DNA of 64,000 nucleotides from Balamuthia mandrillaris. Taxonomy: Eukaryota > Discosea > Longamoebia > Balamuthiidae. The number at the start of each line of letters is the position of its first letter. Positions within the stretch are counted from its first letter, which is position 1. Where the stretch lies: assembly GCA_031835245.1 (NCBI GenBank), contig JAVKOQ010000238.1, positions 17,163 to 81,162 of the forward strand, in the 5' to 3' direction. This document shows positions 36,785-49,237 of this stretch, piece after piece. A model generated the notes under the pieces. It was not told the DNA's origin. It made no database searches and worked only from the letters and a program-made list of their open reading frames with translations. Both the position numbers and the translations under genes were made by a program.

Positions 36785-39220
36785 ATGCTAGGACTTGACG
36801 AACAAGAAGCAGAGGATGCCGTCCTCGTTTGGGACAGCCACATCCAAAGATTGCCCGCAGAGATCGTGGTGGGCCACATCTTTCCCTTGTTGGACGCTCA
36901 CCAGGTGAATGCCGCTTGCCCCCTCGTCTGCAAGGAGTGGCTCCACTTCAGCCGCACCAACACCCTCTGGAAGTCCCTCTGCCGTCGGGACTTTGCCCTG
37001 ACCCTCCCCCCTCCCTCCTCCTCCACCACCACCACCACCACCAAGCTGAAGCTGGATTGGCACGAGCAGTACAAGCTGCTGGCGAGGAGGGAGCGGCTGG
37101 TGCGCTCGAGCTTCCAGCTGTCGGCGGAGGAGGACATGGCCGACCCCACGCTGGTCCGCATCACGAAGGACGTGGAGGAGGCCAACCGCCTGGAGCAGGA
37201 GGAGGCCCAGCGCGCGCTGCTCCGCCGGCTGAAGCACATCCAGAGCAGCAGCACCAGGGCGGAGCGGCACCGCGCCAGAGAGCTGCTGCTCTCCATGGAG
37301 CAGGAGCAAGAGCAAGAGCACCAAGCCCAGGAGGAGGAGCATAGCACCAGACGGAGACGAAATACTGCCTCCTCTCGACGAGCGCTTTATGTTCGCATGG
37401 AGGAAGAAGAAGAGGAAGAGGAAGGAGAAGAAAGAGAGGACAGGGAGGAAGAGGCAGCAGAAAGGGAAGGAGAAGAAGAAGAAGAAGATAATGATGAAGG
37501 AGAAGAGGTGGATGACGAGGAAGAAGAAGACTTTCAGTTGCAGGCGGAGCGAGTACAGGAGGCCAGAAAGCACTTTGAGTTGGCGCAGGAGCAAGGCAAG
37601 AAGTTCCTGTGCGCCACGTACCTTGCGGAGATGAACCCTTTGTTGGAGGATACGGGAGACCTGGTCGGTGCTTGTCAGTGCACGCACCCCATCATGCCGT
37701 TGCCCATCGCCAATGCTCGCCTCGCTTACTTTGAGGTTCGCATTGAGAATGCTGGTGCCACTTGGTAAGCCGTGCTGTATCTAGTTCTCGTTCGTTCGTC
37801 TTGTGGGCTGTTTGTTTTTCTTCGTCAATTCGTTCTCGTTCGTCTCGTCGTCTGTTTGTTGTTCTTCTTTTGACAATTCTTCGCCTATTTTGCAGCACCA
37901 TTGGTGTTGGTCTAGCAAAGCAAGGTTACGCCTTACTGTATGCGCAACCAGGATGGCAAGAACGGGTAACCTTTTCAAATCTCTCTCTCTCTCTCTCTCT
38001 CTGTTTAGAGTCATAACAGGAGAAACCGCTCTCCTTTGTTCTTTGTTGTTCTTTATTTTTTATCTCATGTTCTCATCATCGTTCTCAGTCCTATGGATGG
38101 CACGGAGACGATGGTCGTCTTTTTATTCCGTCTATACCCATTGGCATCGCGTGGTCTGATTGCATCACGTGGTCCAACAGTGACGTCGTTGGCTGTGGCT
38201 ATGATTACCTGCACAAGGAGATATTTTACACTTGGAACGGACAATATTTAGGTTTCATTGTTGCTTTTCTTTATTGCTTTTTATTTGCGTTTGTTGTTCC
38301 TTTTTCTTTCGTTTGGTGGTTACCTTCTCTTTTTTTATTGGCTTTGTTGTTAACTTTCTTTCTATGTGATATAGGAACTGCTTTTTCCAATGTACAAAAC
38401 GTTCGTAGCTACCATGCAACGATAGGAATGAACTGCACCAACGCTCAAGTGACTGTAAATTTTGGGGCAAAGCCCTTCCTCTACGATCTAACCACCTATC
38501 CGAAACTGGGCGATGGCTTTACTGGAGTTATTGGTTAGCTTCTTCTGCATCTTCCTCCTTCCTACTCAACTTCTTTGTCTCTTCTATTCTCTCCTTTTTT
38601 TCATTTATTTCCTTATTCTTTCTTAGCTTCTTTCATTTCTAACTCTCTTCAATAAAGTGGAGGAAGAACAACGTAACACAAAGGAGAAAGATGAGGAAGA
38701 AGATGCTACCGGGGAAGAAGACGAAGAACCGGACTCAGCAGCAGCGAGCAGGTACATGCTCAAACTGTTGGAGAATGCAGAGAACATACCTTCAAAGATA
38801 CTGGAAAGCGACGTACAAAGCATGGTTCATGTTCTTGGGCTTCGTCAAATCGTTTCAAGTGAGTTCCTGCTTTTCTCCTTTTTCGTTTTTCGTTTTTCGT
38901 TTTTCGTTTTTTCTGTTTCCTTCTCTTCTCTCTTTCTCGTTTTCTCCTTTTGTTAACTCTGTCGTTGCTCTGACAAAACAGACTTGACGCTTAACGAGAA
39001 GATCGATTATCTTCGTGAAATCATCCAACTTCAACTGGACTATGCGCTCACTCACCCGGACGACGAATACGAGATTCAGGTCGTTCACAATGACTATGAT
39101 GAAGATGAGGAGGACATTTCCATCGATGATGACGACGAAGATGAGGATTGGACGAGAGAGGATCAAGCAGAGGAAGATGGTGATGGTGATGGTGATCATG
39201 AATCGGCCTCGTTGCTTTAA
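36785..39220 (+). CDS. F-box-SPRY protein with long acidic linker (paralog 1)
   Basis: Residues about 18-60 form an F-box (IQRLPAEIVVGHIFPLLDAHQV, CPLVCKEWLHFS), suggesting a substrate adaptor for SCF ligases. A helical Glu/Arg-rich linker follows (about 100-270), ending in an almost pure Glu/Asp stretch. From about 300 a SPRY domain begins: LAYFEVRIENAGATW|CTIGVGLAKQGYALLYAQPGWQ|SYGWHGDDGRLFIPS, DVVGCGYDY, FYTWNGQYL|GTAFSNV, VTVNFGAKPFLYDL. These match RanBPM/Ran-binding SPRY proteins. A C-terminal acidic tail ends at 39,220. Introns are short and pyrimidine-rich, one with (CT)n. The gene starts about 195 bp from the divergent DUSP gene. Confidence 0.88.
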
Positions 39221-39244
39221 ATTCTACGATGTACCATTTAAAGC
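39214..39244 (+). terminator. 9-bp hairpin spanning the stop codon of the F-box-SPRY gene
   Basis: GCTTTAAAT (39,214-39,222) and ATTTAAAGC (39,236-39,244) are perfect inverted repeats with a 13-base loop; the stop codon lies in the left arm. The flanking AGCAGAGGAAGA..GGTGATGG motif is also duplicated on both sides. It may be a 3'-end signal or a duplication scar; the role is unknown. Confidence 0.35.
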
Positions 39245-39527
39245 AAGCAGAGGAAGAAGGAGAAGGAGATGGTGATGGCACTTATAGTTTTCGTTTCTTG
39301 CTTGCGCTTTCTCGAGAGCACTTTCCTCTCAGTCTCTTCTTCTTCGTCTTCTTTTCTTTTGCCGCCCGAATTAGTGTGGACATCTCTGATCTAATATCGA
39401 AACCAAATATAGCAAACTGATGTCATAGTTCTCTTTTAAGGTAACATCAAGATCACAATCTGATTTTCTATTGGTGCTTTGAATTTGCCCGTTCGTTCAG
39501 ATCAATATACACATCATAGCGGGAAAG

Positions 39528-40445
39528 ATGGAAGCGGAGAAGAAGGAGGAGGAGGCGCAGCGACAACTCCTTCGACTGGCCTTTGTGGGAAGGGAGGCGT
39601 GCTGTTACTTGCCCTTTCCGAGCGAGCAGGCCGACGAGCTTGAAGACAGCACGGCGTTATATCAAGCAGGCGACTACGAAACGCTGCGTCAAAGGCTTCA
39701 AGCGGACGGCTACCTCTTTCTTCGTGGCGTCGTTCCCTCCGAACATGTCACCTCTGCTCTCCGAGGTGTTCTCGGTACGTGATTCTTACCTCCTTTTTGT
39801 TGCTCAGCTCTCGACCTCTCCAACGAATGAACAAAAAAAAAAAAATAAGAGTACTTGCAGAGCAAAGGCGCTTTAGAAGATGGTCAAGACATCATGAAAG
39901 CCGTTATAAACTCTTCCTCCACCGCTTCCTCCGACCAAGGCAAGCTGGACGGTAGCACCGAGCTCACCAAGACGGACGCCATGAAGCGAGTGCTGGAGGC
40001 CAAGGAGCTACGGTCCTTCTTTGAAGGCTTGATGGGAGGAGAGGTCCGCACCTACGACTACAAATGGTTGCGAGCGGTCGCCACGGGAGGGTATACCGGC
40101 GCGCACATGGATAGCGTTTATATGGGGCGAGGCACCAAAAACCTTTTGACGTGTTGGATTCCTTTCATGGTTTGGCCGTGCTTCTCGTTGTTGTTCTCAT
40201 CGGTCCTTCTTCTAATCTTCCCTTATTGTCCTATATTCCTTCGCTCTTGTTCTTGTTCTTGTTCTGTTTTGTTCTTGTTCTTCTTCTTCCTCTTCTTCTT
40301 TTGCTTCAACAGGATATATCTCTGGAAAAAGGAGGACTTGCAGTGTTGCAAGGATCCAATTCACTGCCCTCGTTCGAACGTGTTCGCAACACCTACGGAG
40401 CCATCGACGTTGACAAAGACGACATTAGAGGCACTGGATGGTAGA

Positions 40446-40505
<60 letters not shown>

Positions 40506-40850
40506 CGTTCTTTTCTTCTCCTTTCTCGCCTAACCCCATTCTGTATTCGCAAAAGGTACACAGAGAATCCACTGGAGGTGTTATCCTTTGGAGGTCGTTG
40601 GAAGACCGCCTCCTTTCGTCCGGGTGACATCGTGGTCTTCACCACGCACACGTTCCACGGCTCCCTTCTCAACACGACCAACGAGTACCGCATCAGTTGC
40701 GACGTTCGTTGGCAGCTCGCCTCCGAACCGGTCGACGAGAGGTGGATCGGGGAGAGGCCGGTGGGACACACCAAGTTCCTGCACAGACACGACCCACAGC
40801 TCTACCCGAGGACCATGGAGCAGGCCAAGAGGGAATGGGGATTGCTTTGA
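39528..40850 (+). CDS. phytanoyl-CoA dioxygenase (PhyH)-like 2OG oxygenase
   Basis: A Fe(II)/2-oxoglutarate dioxygenase of the PhyH superfamily. YETLRQRLQADGYLFLRGVVP near residue 60 is the typical PhyH N-terminus. YTGAHMDSVYMGRGTKNLLTCWIPF contains the HxD iron ligands; ISLEKGGLAVLQGSN follows the family 'GGL.v.PGSH' segment; FRPGDIVVFTTHTFHGSLLNTTNEYRISCDVRW gives the distal His and the 2OG-binding Arg. It ends KREWGLL at 40,850. Four exons; the introns contain TTC/TTG repeats and a (CT)n of about 58 bp at 40,449-40,507, both on the sense strand. No PTS1 at the C-terminus. Substrate unknown; a lipid or small molecule is likely. Confidence 0.85.
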
Positions 40851-41193
40851 AGCGAACACACACATCACAAACATCAGGCAGAGATGAGAGAATATAGCCA
40901 AGGAGGGAGAAGAACCGGTAGAGGATGAAGAAGAAGCAGAAGAAGGGAATATAGCCAAGGAGGAGGAGGAGGAGGAAGAAGAAGAACAAGAACAAGAAGA
41001 AGAACAAGAACAAGAACAAGAAGAAGAAGAAGAAGAAGCAGGAACAGAAGAAGAAGAAGAACAACAGCAACAAGGAAAAGAAGCAGAAGAACAACAAAAC
41101 CATGAACAGAAAAAAAAAAAAGGACCAAGTGTTTCCTCCTGCATTGCGGGAATTGAATTATTGTGGTGGTAAAAAAGATTAGAAGAAGAAACA
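40851..41193 (+). repeat. intergenic GAA/CAA-rich repeat
   Basis: Between the PhyH-like gene and the next plus-strand gene. 40,920-41,100 is mostly GAAGAA and AACAAG units with a repeated block (GGGAATATAGCCAAGGAGG-like, at about 40,890 and 40,950). Here the purine strand is the plus strand although both flanking genes are plus, unlike the intronic arrays. No gene supported. Confidence 0.7.
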
Positions 41194-41640
41194 ATGTGGT
41201 TGCGGTGGTGCGGTCGGTTGTGGCTAGCGGCTGGGTTGGTGTTGCTGTTGGTGGGCTGTCCGATGCTTCACTTGCAGCGACAACAGAAAGTGGAGCTTTA
41301 TCAAAAAGCAGTGCAGGTTGTTTCTTTTACTACTACTTGGATTAAAAAGATTTTCTTTTTCGCTCATCTTGTTTTTTTGTTTGAAAAGAGATGGAAAGAA
41401 GTGGTGGCGCAAGAAGAGCTCTTGCGTATGTTTCTTAACCAAACGTTTGCGGTGTCCCTTGTGAGGACAGAGGAGAAAGGCTCGAACATGGCTGCTGCGC
41501 AAGTTTTACTCCAGTTGGACACATCTGTTCGTATTCTCTCTTCTCTCGCTTCTTTCATTTTCTCTCTTCTCTCGCTCTCTCTCTCTTCTCTCGCTCTCTC
41601 TTCTCTCGCTTCTTTCATTCTCTCTCTTTCTCTCTCTCTC

Positions 41641-41695
<55 letters not shown>

Positions 41696-42323
41696 CAAAC
41701 AACAACAGGAAGAACAGATTCATACAAAGTATTTATTTCCTGAAGAACGTCTCTCCTATCCGTCCCTTCGTTTGGTTCTTCCTTCTTCTTCTCTTTTGGT
41801 TGATCCTTCTTCTCTACTTTGGCACTCTGGCAAACGCGCTTCTTTCACTCTTTCTTCTTCTGCTTCTCCTTCTCCCTCTCCTTCCGCCAAACAACAACGA
41901 AACGGAGAAGAACAGAACGAAGAAAGAGAATATAAATGGGACCTAAGCTTGATGGAAGCTGTGGAGGACGACCAAGTCTTGAACGACCACCGCCCGCATT
42001 GGTTTGTAGCGTGGTTGCAAACATGGATACAACCTCCCTCTGAGCTCTACTCCATTCGCTCTGCTTCTTCTTCCACTTCTTCGCGTATCCAGATGCAACA
42101 ACGTGATGAGGAGGAAGAAGAAGAAGAAGAGAAGCTATTGGATATGGTGCCACCGACCTTGTTTCAGGAAGTTGTGGCGTTTGACAGAGTGGACGACGAC
42201 ATGGATGACTTGCACATGGAATGTTTGAAGTATGGCGGTGTTTATCAGCCATTCCTCCGTCAATGTAAGCTCTACTGGGTACGACTATTTATCCTCTTCT
42301 TTCTTTCAGTCTTATTATTTCTT

Positions 42324-42360
<37 letters not shown>

Positions 42361-43139
42361 TTTTGCTTTTGCTTGTTATTCTTATTTTCTGGAAGCAATT
42401 GGAAGAGTTATGTATAAAGTTGCGAAAGGATTCAATCATCATCAACAACAATGATACTCGGCAGCACATTCTTGTTCCTGATGAGGCAGGGTATGGCTCC
42501 TTCTTATCCTTTCTTTTCTTCTTTTCATTATTCTAATGCTTTCTACCTCCAATCCTCAGAGGGGGAGCAGGTTGTCAACCAAATGTCTTCTTTGAATGGA
42601 GTCCCGCCCAGTTAACATCCTTCTTCTGCTTCTTGTTCTTGTTCTTGTTCTTCTTGTTCTTGTTCTTCTTCTTTTTCTTTTTCTTCTTCTTCTTCTTCAT
42701 TCTTAATATTTCATTCTTGCATTGACTTTTATGCAAGCGCAGATACAGAAGGATTCTAGAAAAGGATTTGTACACATACGATAAGGAGCATTCGTTGCCT
42801 CGCCAACAACTACTGTGGTCCCAGCTGCGAGTCACTCTACGGCACTCGGACGATCCCTTCTTAGCCGCTTGGCGCATCACCGATGGTTCCTTTCATTTTG
42901 GCTATCATACGGTTCGCATTTCTGTCGGCTGTTTCTTTTTCTTTCTTTCTTGTCGTTTCTTTCTTTCTTCTGACAAGAAAGAACAACAGACTGAAATGTG
43001 GGGTTATGCTGTTGCATGGCTGGCGATAACAACGGCGCCCTCCTTTCTTCTCGAACGACTGATATCAGCTGCAACCAAGAACCCTAAACCGAAAGTTGAA
43101 GATAAAACAAAGTTAAGGAAGAAGAAGAAAATAAAGTAA
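41194..43139 (+). CDS. unrecognised membrane protein with N-terminal anchor and C-terminal dilysine
   Basis: No family recognised. Exon 1 encodes a signal anchor (WLAAGLVLLLVGCPM) after a short basic start. Later exons give RWKEVVAQEELLRMFLNQTFAVSLVR, a Ser-rich stretch, HWFVAWLQTWIQPPSELYS, DDDMDDLHMECLKYGGVYQPFL, then LPRQQLLWSQLRVTLRHSDDPFLAAWRITDGSFHFGYHT and finally TEMWGYAVAWLAITTAPSFLLERLI, a probable second membrane helix. The C-terminus KKKKIK fits a KKxx ER-retrieval signal (Lys at -3 and -4). Topology with both ends cytosolic and a large luminal loop is plausible. Introns have (CT)n tracts up to about 70 bp (41,620-41,692) and a TTC/TTG array (42,630-42,700). Exon boundaries are approximate. 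Confidence 0.6.
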
Positions 43140-43331
43140 GATATTCATAAGAGTATTTACATGTGTGAACAAACAGAAAGCGTTTCTTGTTTTGTTTTTT
43201 CTCCTCAAGCGAAGGTCCTTCGCTGCTTTGTTTTTTTCCCCCTTGTGTTTGCTTCTATTTCTTCTCCTCCTCTTTCCTACACTCATACAAAGCCCGTCCT
43301 CCTCGTCCTCATTTTTTTTCTCCCCCATCGC

Positions 43332-44366
43332 TCACTTGTTCAGCAAAGAAGAGATGGAAAGGAACTTGCTTCCCTCTTTCTTGTCCTTCTTTGCGGTTGC
43401 TCGGGCTTTGTCATCCTGCGGAAACGACATCGTTCTTGTCAGCGGTGCGGATGCTGGTCCCCCGCTGATTTCTAACGGGGTGGTCTCCACATTGTTGGCA
43501 GACGACGATTCGTTCTCCAGTTCCATCTCGAAGCTCTTCCTCAACCTCTTCTTTGGGGGTAAGGATTGTACCCGCCCAGGAGACGAAACAGGAAAAGGAG
43601 AAGCGGAAGATGACGCAGCAACGAGACTATGGATGCCTGCAAGGCCTCCTCCACCGCCGCCAACTACTCCGCTATTGTTTTGTGCTTCGTGGAAGCGATC
43701 GTCTCGTTCTCTCTCCGCCTTCTTTTTCTTGGAGGAAGCACTGCCTCCTCTTTTGCTGCTTCCTGCTGCTGCCACCACGTCCATATCTTTGGCGATAAGA
43801 CTCTTCTTCTCTCGGTGGCTGCTCTTCTTTGCAGCAGCCGCAGCACTTCGTTGTTGTTGCTTCTTCTTGCTGCTGCTCAACACATCATAATGAGGGTTCT
43901 CGAATCCTCCATCCGGATTATCCATCCGGTCGAGAGAGGAGTTGTCCTCACTGGACCCAAAGGACGTTGGGGCATTGTCCAGGTTGTCAGAGACAAGGTT
44001 AGGGTCGCTATTGCGCTTCTTGCTCTTCTTACTGGCTTTCTTCTTGGCTTTGGCCCTCTTTCCGCCTTTCTTGGAGGAAGGTGAGTTGGCGTCCTTTTTG
44101 AGCTTTTTCAACAATTCTGCTTGAAGGCTGAAAGACTATTTTTGTGTTGTTTGCAACCAGAGTGTCAAAAAACAGGTGTAGAAACAGAGAAAAGAACTGA
44201 GCAAAAAAAAAAAAAAAAAAAGGAGAGAGAGAGAGCAAGAGAGAGAGAGAAGCGTACGTCTGTCCAGAATCGTTGTTGAAGAAACCAGGGGCAAGAGTTG
44301 AGAAAGCTAAGGTTGTCTCCGCCAGGAGCTTTGGAGCTACCGGTTGCGTCCGTTGGCAGTTCCATG
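43332..44366 (-). CDS. Ser/Lys-rich protein with repeated LTR-x-x-SFP motif; start uncertain
   Basis: No family recognised. The main exon (43,332-44,125) encodes LKKLKKDANSPSSKKGGKRAKAKKKASKKSKKR-type basic tracts, poly-Ala and poly-Gly runs, and ends FLSISSLLNK. The upstream exon (about 44,257-44,500) reads in frame through HNLTRSVSFPADNN before its first Met codon at 44,366 and continues FLNSCPWFLQQRFWTD. The matching LTRTMSFPQDD near the C-terminus suggests that the part before that Met is also coding, so the true start is probably in an exon further upstream that I cannot place. R-x-x-S-F sites at both motifs look like basophilic-kinase or 14-3-3 sites. Likely disordered and nuclear. Confidence 0.5.
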
Positions 44367-44519
44367 TTGTTGTCAGCAGGAAACGAAACGGAACGAGTCA
44401 AGTTGTGCTGAACTGGTTGTTCTTTGGGGATGGTCGTCGAAGTTCTGCCTCGGAGAAGAGAGGGAGAAGACGGAATGGAAGAAGAAGACGAGGAAGACAC
44501 TCTCTTATCCAGTTTGGTC

Positions 44520-45968
44520 GCTGTTTTTGTTGTTGTGCGTTTAAACAGGGAGAAAACCTGTTTCTCTTTCCAAGTTATCTACTGCCTATTATATCAAGTG
44601 GGAAACGAAAGTCAAAACTTGAAAACGCAGAGAAAAAACAAGATAAGCAGAGCTCTGCTTTTGACAGGCCAAGTTCACCTACCTCCTTTTTTCAAAACCT
44701 GCCCCAGGCTTCCAGTTGAGGAATTCTTCCGATTGCTCTCACCTGGTAGTTATTAATTATTATTTTTTAAATGTTACTAGAAAGAAACACGTGAGCTCTC
44801 GCACTGCAGTCCAGCAGCGAACGAAACAACACAACGGAGTTCACCTCTATTTTTTTGAAAAAATGACAAACCTTTTGCTTTGAACTTCGGGAAGAAGTCA
44901 CAGTTGAAAAAAAAAACCGGGCAAAGAGCTCCGCAGCAAGAGGCAAAAAATAAACCTGAGCGGGCTGAGCGGTGTTTTCGTGTGTTTGCTTTGTGTTCTT
45001 TCGCACAAAATTCGAATCGGGCGGTGATAGTTATTTTTTTTTTGTGATCCCCTCCCTAAAAAAATAATAATAAAAAGTGTGGAGAGTGAGGGGGGTGGGT
45101 GTTCACTCTGTCTTTTCAATAGCCTTTCTGCGGGGTTCCTTCTTTTTTCTCTGCTTTTCCCTTCGGTTTGGTCTGGAAATATCTGAAGGTAGCAGGGGTT
45201 GTTTTAAAACAACAACTCAGCAACGTAAAAAATAAAGGGGCTTTGTCCGTCTCCACCACCGAATTCGGTAGCTTGTCGTTGCGCGTTGGTCCTGCGGTGC
45301 GGTGTGGTGGTGTTGTGGTGTGGCGTGGTGTTTTGAGTCGAAAGATATGGAAACAAAATGAAAAAAGCAGACAACACACACCGATTAAAAGCAAACGAAA
45401 AGCAAAGAAAAAGAGTGGAACATAAAAAAAAAAACCGTTCACACTGTCTCCCATGTCACCCCAATCATTATTTTTGTTGGCCCCCGAGTTCAGCAACGTG
45501 TGTTTTTGGCTGGCGAAGAAACGAAGGAAAAAACAAAGAAAGTTTATAGGCAACGCACGTCAAGCCTCTCCGCCGCCTACAATCTATGGGGGGCGGGGCG
45601 GGACGGCGGCCAGGGATTGGAACGGACTCGACTTTGAGAGTGTTTTGTTTTGTTTTGTTTTGAAAAATGAAAAAAAAAGCGCTTGGAACGGACCAATCGC
45701 AGGATGGTTGCCAGGAAATTTCGGAGAGGGACGACCGCCATTGGCTGACAGTTTGTAGATTTTTTTTACGCGATTGACAGCGATCTGTCAAGTTGTAAAT
45801 CAACGATCGAAAATGTCCGATTTGCGGAGAAATCCGAAATGGTAAATTTGAATCTCTTCCTAGAAATCAAAAAAATTGGAGACGGAAACTTCAGAGGTTT
45901 CCCTTCGATGGCCATGAAATAACGGACAGCAGAGAGAAAAGAGTGTTTTTGTTTTTTGTTTCTTGCCT
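44520..45968. other. 1.4-kb stretch without a supported gene
   Basis: Probably the 5' region of the Ser/Lys-rich gene. An acceptor-like AAACAG at about 44,566 suggests an unplaced upstream exon. ATTGG/CCAAT elements occur at 45,693 and 45,741, and GC-rich sequence at 45,590-45,615, consistent with a promoter near 45.5-45.8 kb. No reading frame has a motif. Confidence 0.45.
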
Positions 45969-48900
45969 TTAGATTCTTTGTACATAATAGTCCGGAAACC
46001 ATCCTTGCTTTTTGTCCTTGCCTTGAATGTACCCGTAGAAGCACTGCTGGGCCTCGTCCACCTCGGTGACCACGATGATGGTCCCTTTCTTGAACCCAAG
46101 CCATTCTTTCACGTGTTTCGTCACCGCTTTCACCAGAAACTCGTTTGTGGGAGTGTTTCCACCCGATAAACTTTCTCTTCGGGCATGTTTGCTTGCTTTT
46201 CGTTTCTTTTTGCCATCACCTTCCAACTACAAATCGTAACCAATGAATAATTTGTGAGCATTCCACCGAGAAGACAACAACAGACAAAAATCAAACCAAC
46301 CTTTGGTCCTTCGGTTGATTCAAGGCGAGCGCCCTCAGTTTCTGGCACTGGAAGCCCTTGCGCAAGCCGTTCTTGTCGCAACAACTCATCCGCCTCTCTT
46401 TCCAATCTTCGTTGTTGTTCTTCCTCCGTTTCTTCTACCCTGTCTTCTTCTGCTTCATCCTCCGAAGTGTTAATAGACGAAGAGGAAGACGACAAAGAAT
46501 CTGCACCAGTTGTTGTTGTTGTAGGAGCAGCAACAGAAGCAACAACTCTAGGAGTGAGAGCTGGTGGTCGTTCTCCTTTTACGTTCATTTGCAGAGAGAG
46601 GGCGATCTTGTCTTGCATTCCTGCTAACTTATCGCGAACACTTTCCTGGTGCGGCGGTTGCATTGGTTGTGTGTGTGTTTGTTGCATTGACACCGGTGGT
46701 AGTCGTCCTAAAGAAGAAGGGATAGCAGAAGCAGCAGGAGATGGATAGGGAGGAGGATTTTGTCTTGTGAACGGAACCGAAGAATAGGAAACGGATGTGG
46801 GAGGAATGGGCGTAGGACGAGTGATAGGGGCATGCTCAATAGATGAGTTGGAAGAGGACCGTCGATGTTGTGGTAGGCGTTGTTGGGTAGGGAGAGGAGC
46901 TAGCGAAACAGCAGAAGGGAAAGGAGCAGAACCAGGAATAGGAGAGGCAGAAAGAGAAGGTGAGGGTGAAGGTGAAGATGAAGGAGAAGCAGGAGGAGTG
47001 GGAGAAGTAAAAGAAGGAGGGGCTGATGGAACAGAAGCAGGCGCAGAGGAAAGCCCACCAGAACCTCGTCGAATAGGCGGAGTTGGTGGAACGCGTTGAG
47101 GTTGTTGCAATTGCAGTTGTGGTTGAGCAGTTGATGAAGTTAAAGATGGAGAAGTAGGAATGGAAGGAGCTGCAACAGGAGGAGGTCTTCTTCGCAAAGG
47201 CGCTGGAGGCGATTTGCTTTGTTCTGTTGCGGGACTAGTGTTGAGGAACGCTGCTCTAAGAGCAGCCACACCTCTACCTTGCGATATCTCTGTTACAGCA
47301 CGCTGTGTAGTGCTCGCCCCATTTGTCGGCGGTGATGGACCCAACGAGGAACTTCGCGCAAATCCTCTTCCTCTCATTCCTCCTCTTCCTCCACCCCTTA
47401 TTCCTCCTCTGATAGCTCCACCACGATCTGGTTGTGGAATTGAAGAAGGTTGCAATTGTTTAACGGGAGCGGCAGATGGTGCTGGTACTTTTGACAGTGC
47501 TGATGACGGTGACGGGCCACTTAATCCTGGTACAGGGGGTGGTTCGTTAGAGCCTGGGCCTCCTCTTCCTCTTGCTCTTCCTCTTCCTACTGCAGCAAAT
47601 CCTCTCCCAGCATCAGACTGTACCATTTCTCTTCCTCTTGCTACTGAAGAGGGAAACTCATTTGTTGCTGAAGAAGTAGAAGGAGACGGAAGAGGAGACG
47701 GAGAAGCGATGACAGCTGAAGAGGTAGACTCTTCTTTTGTTGACGTAGATGTTGCTTCTTCGATTTCGTTTGCTAAGGATGATGAATGTGGATCAGGAGC
47801 ATCGTTTTGGGAAGAAGAGACAGTTTCTGGTGACAAAGAACGAGAAATCCTTTCTGTGGAAACGCTACAGGTTGATTGTTCGAGCTTAACATGATTTGCA
47901 GGAAACATTCCAACTCTGGAACCATCCAGTGATGTGCCCGTCCACCATTCTTCGTTTGGGTCATGATGTAAAACAATGATTCTTTCTCCATCAGCGAACG
48001 ACAACTCGTCGTCTTCCTCCCCTGAAAAATCAAAGCATGCCACTGCAATCGCTCGTTCGTCTCCATCTCCTTTCTTCTCTATTTTCGAAAGGTCTTCATT
48101 TTCATCTTGGGTGCATTCTTCGTTTACATATTCCGCTTCTCTCTCTTCGTCTTTTGCCTCTTCCTCTCCTGTTTGTTGATGTTGCCTATCCTTTGGTGGT
48201 GGGGTATAGGAAGAAGGAATAGTGTCCTCAAACAAACGTTGCATGATCCTGTCGACAGTGTTATAACCGGTTGGCGGAGATTGTGATACGGCGTTTTCTT
48301 GCGTTATTGCTATAAAACATACAGAGAACAATAAGAGAGAGAGAGAGAGCAAGTTAAAATCGAGAAGAAAGAAGAGAGAAAAGAGCATAGAAAAACAAGA
48401 CTAGAAAAGCTTACGAGATGTCTCAAACATTTCACTAATGTTGGGGACTTTACGCGTGCCAACCTGTCGACCAGCAGGCAATCGTTTTTTTCTCTGAGCA
48501 TCAACTTTAATTCGAATGCCTTCTTCTTGTGTTTCGTTGTTGATGTTGTTGTTCGTTTCACCCTCTCCAGCAGCTGAAGCAGGAGGAGATGACGGTGAAG
48601 CAGTAGCAGAGGAAGCAGAGGAAATTGCTGATTCAGGGACTGGAGAGTCATACATCGGCGCTTGAGTAAGATGCTTCTTTGCTTCCATCAACTTCCTTCT
48701 TCTCTGCTCAGCCGCTTCTTTGTTTCTCACAGCCGTTTCACTTCCTCTCTCTTTCTCTTCGTTGTCTTTTTGTGGTTCCTCTGTTGCAGTCTCGCTTTGT
48801 TCCGTTGTTGCTGCCATGTTCTCTCTCAGGATTTGCCAGTTTCGTTTCAACGTGTCCCGAACGAAAGCAGAGTCGATGTCGGCAACGTCTTTCTGGACGA

Positions 48901-49198
48901 AGCCTCCCACCACCACAACTTCTGGAGACGTTTCATGCGGTTCGCTGTTTGTTTCAACGTTGGTCTCCGATTTCTTTTTTCTCTTCTCTTTCTTTGCTTT
49001 GATGATTCCTTTCACTCCCTTTTTCTTCTTCTTTTCGTCTTTCTTTTTCGTAGACTTCTTCTTCGCTGCCGAGTTCAGGTTCTCTTCTTCGTTCTTGTTG
49101 TTACTGTTGAGAGAGTCGAGCCGTTGTTGCTGCTGCATGATTCTCTCTTGTGCTAGCCGCAACAAGTCGTCTTCTGAGTTTATATCTTTTGTTGCTGT

Positions 49199-49237
<39 letters not shown>

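Noticed and set aside
36788-37687. A 299-codon minus-strand frame
   Set aside because: Antisense of the F-box-SPRY first exon; no motif, and the plus-strand protein is conserved.
46254-47894. Plus-strand frames of 100-244 codons
   Set aside because: Antisense to the Pro/Ser/Gly-rich SH3 scaffold; composition mirrors the sense strand.
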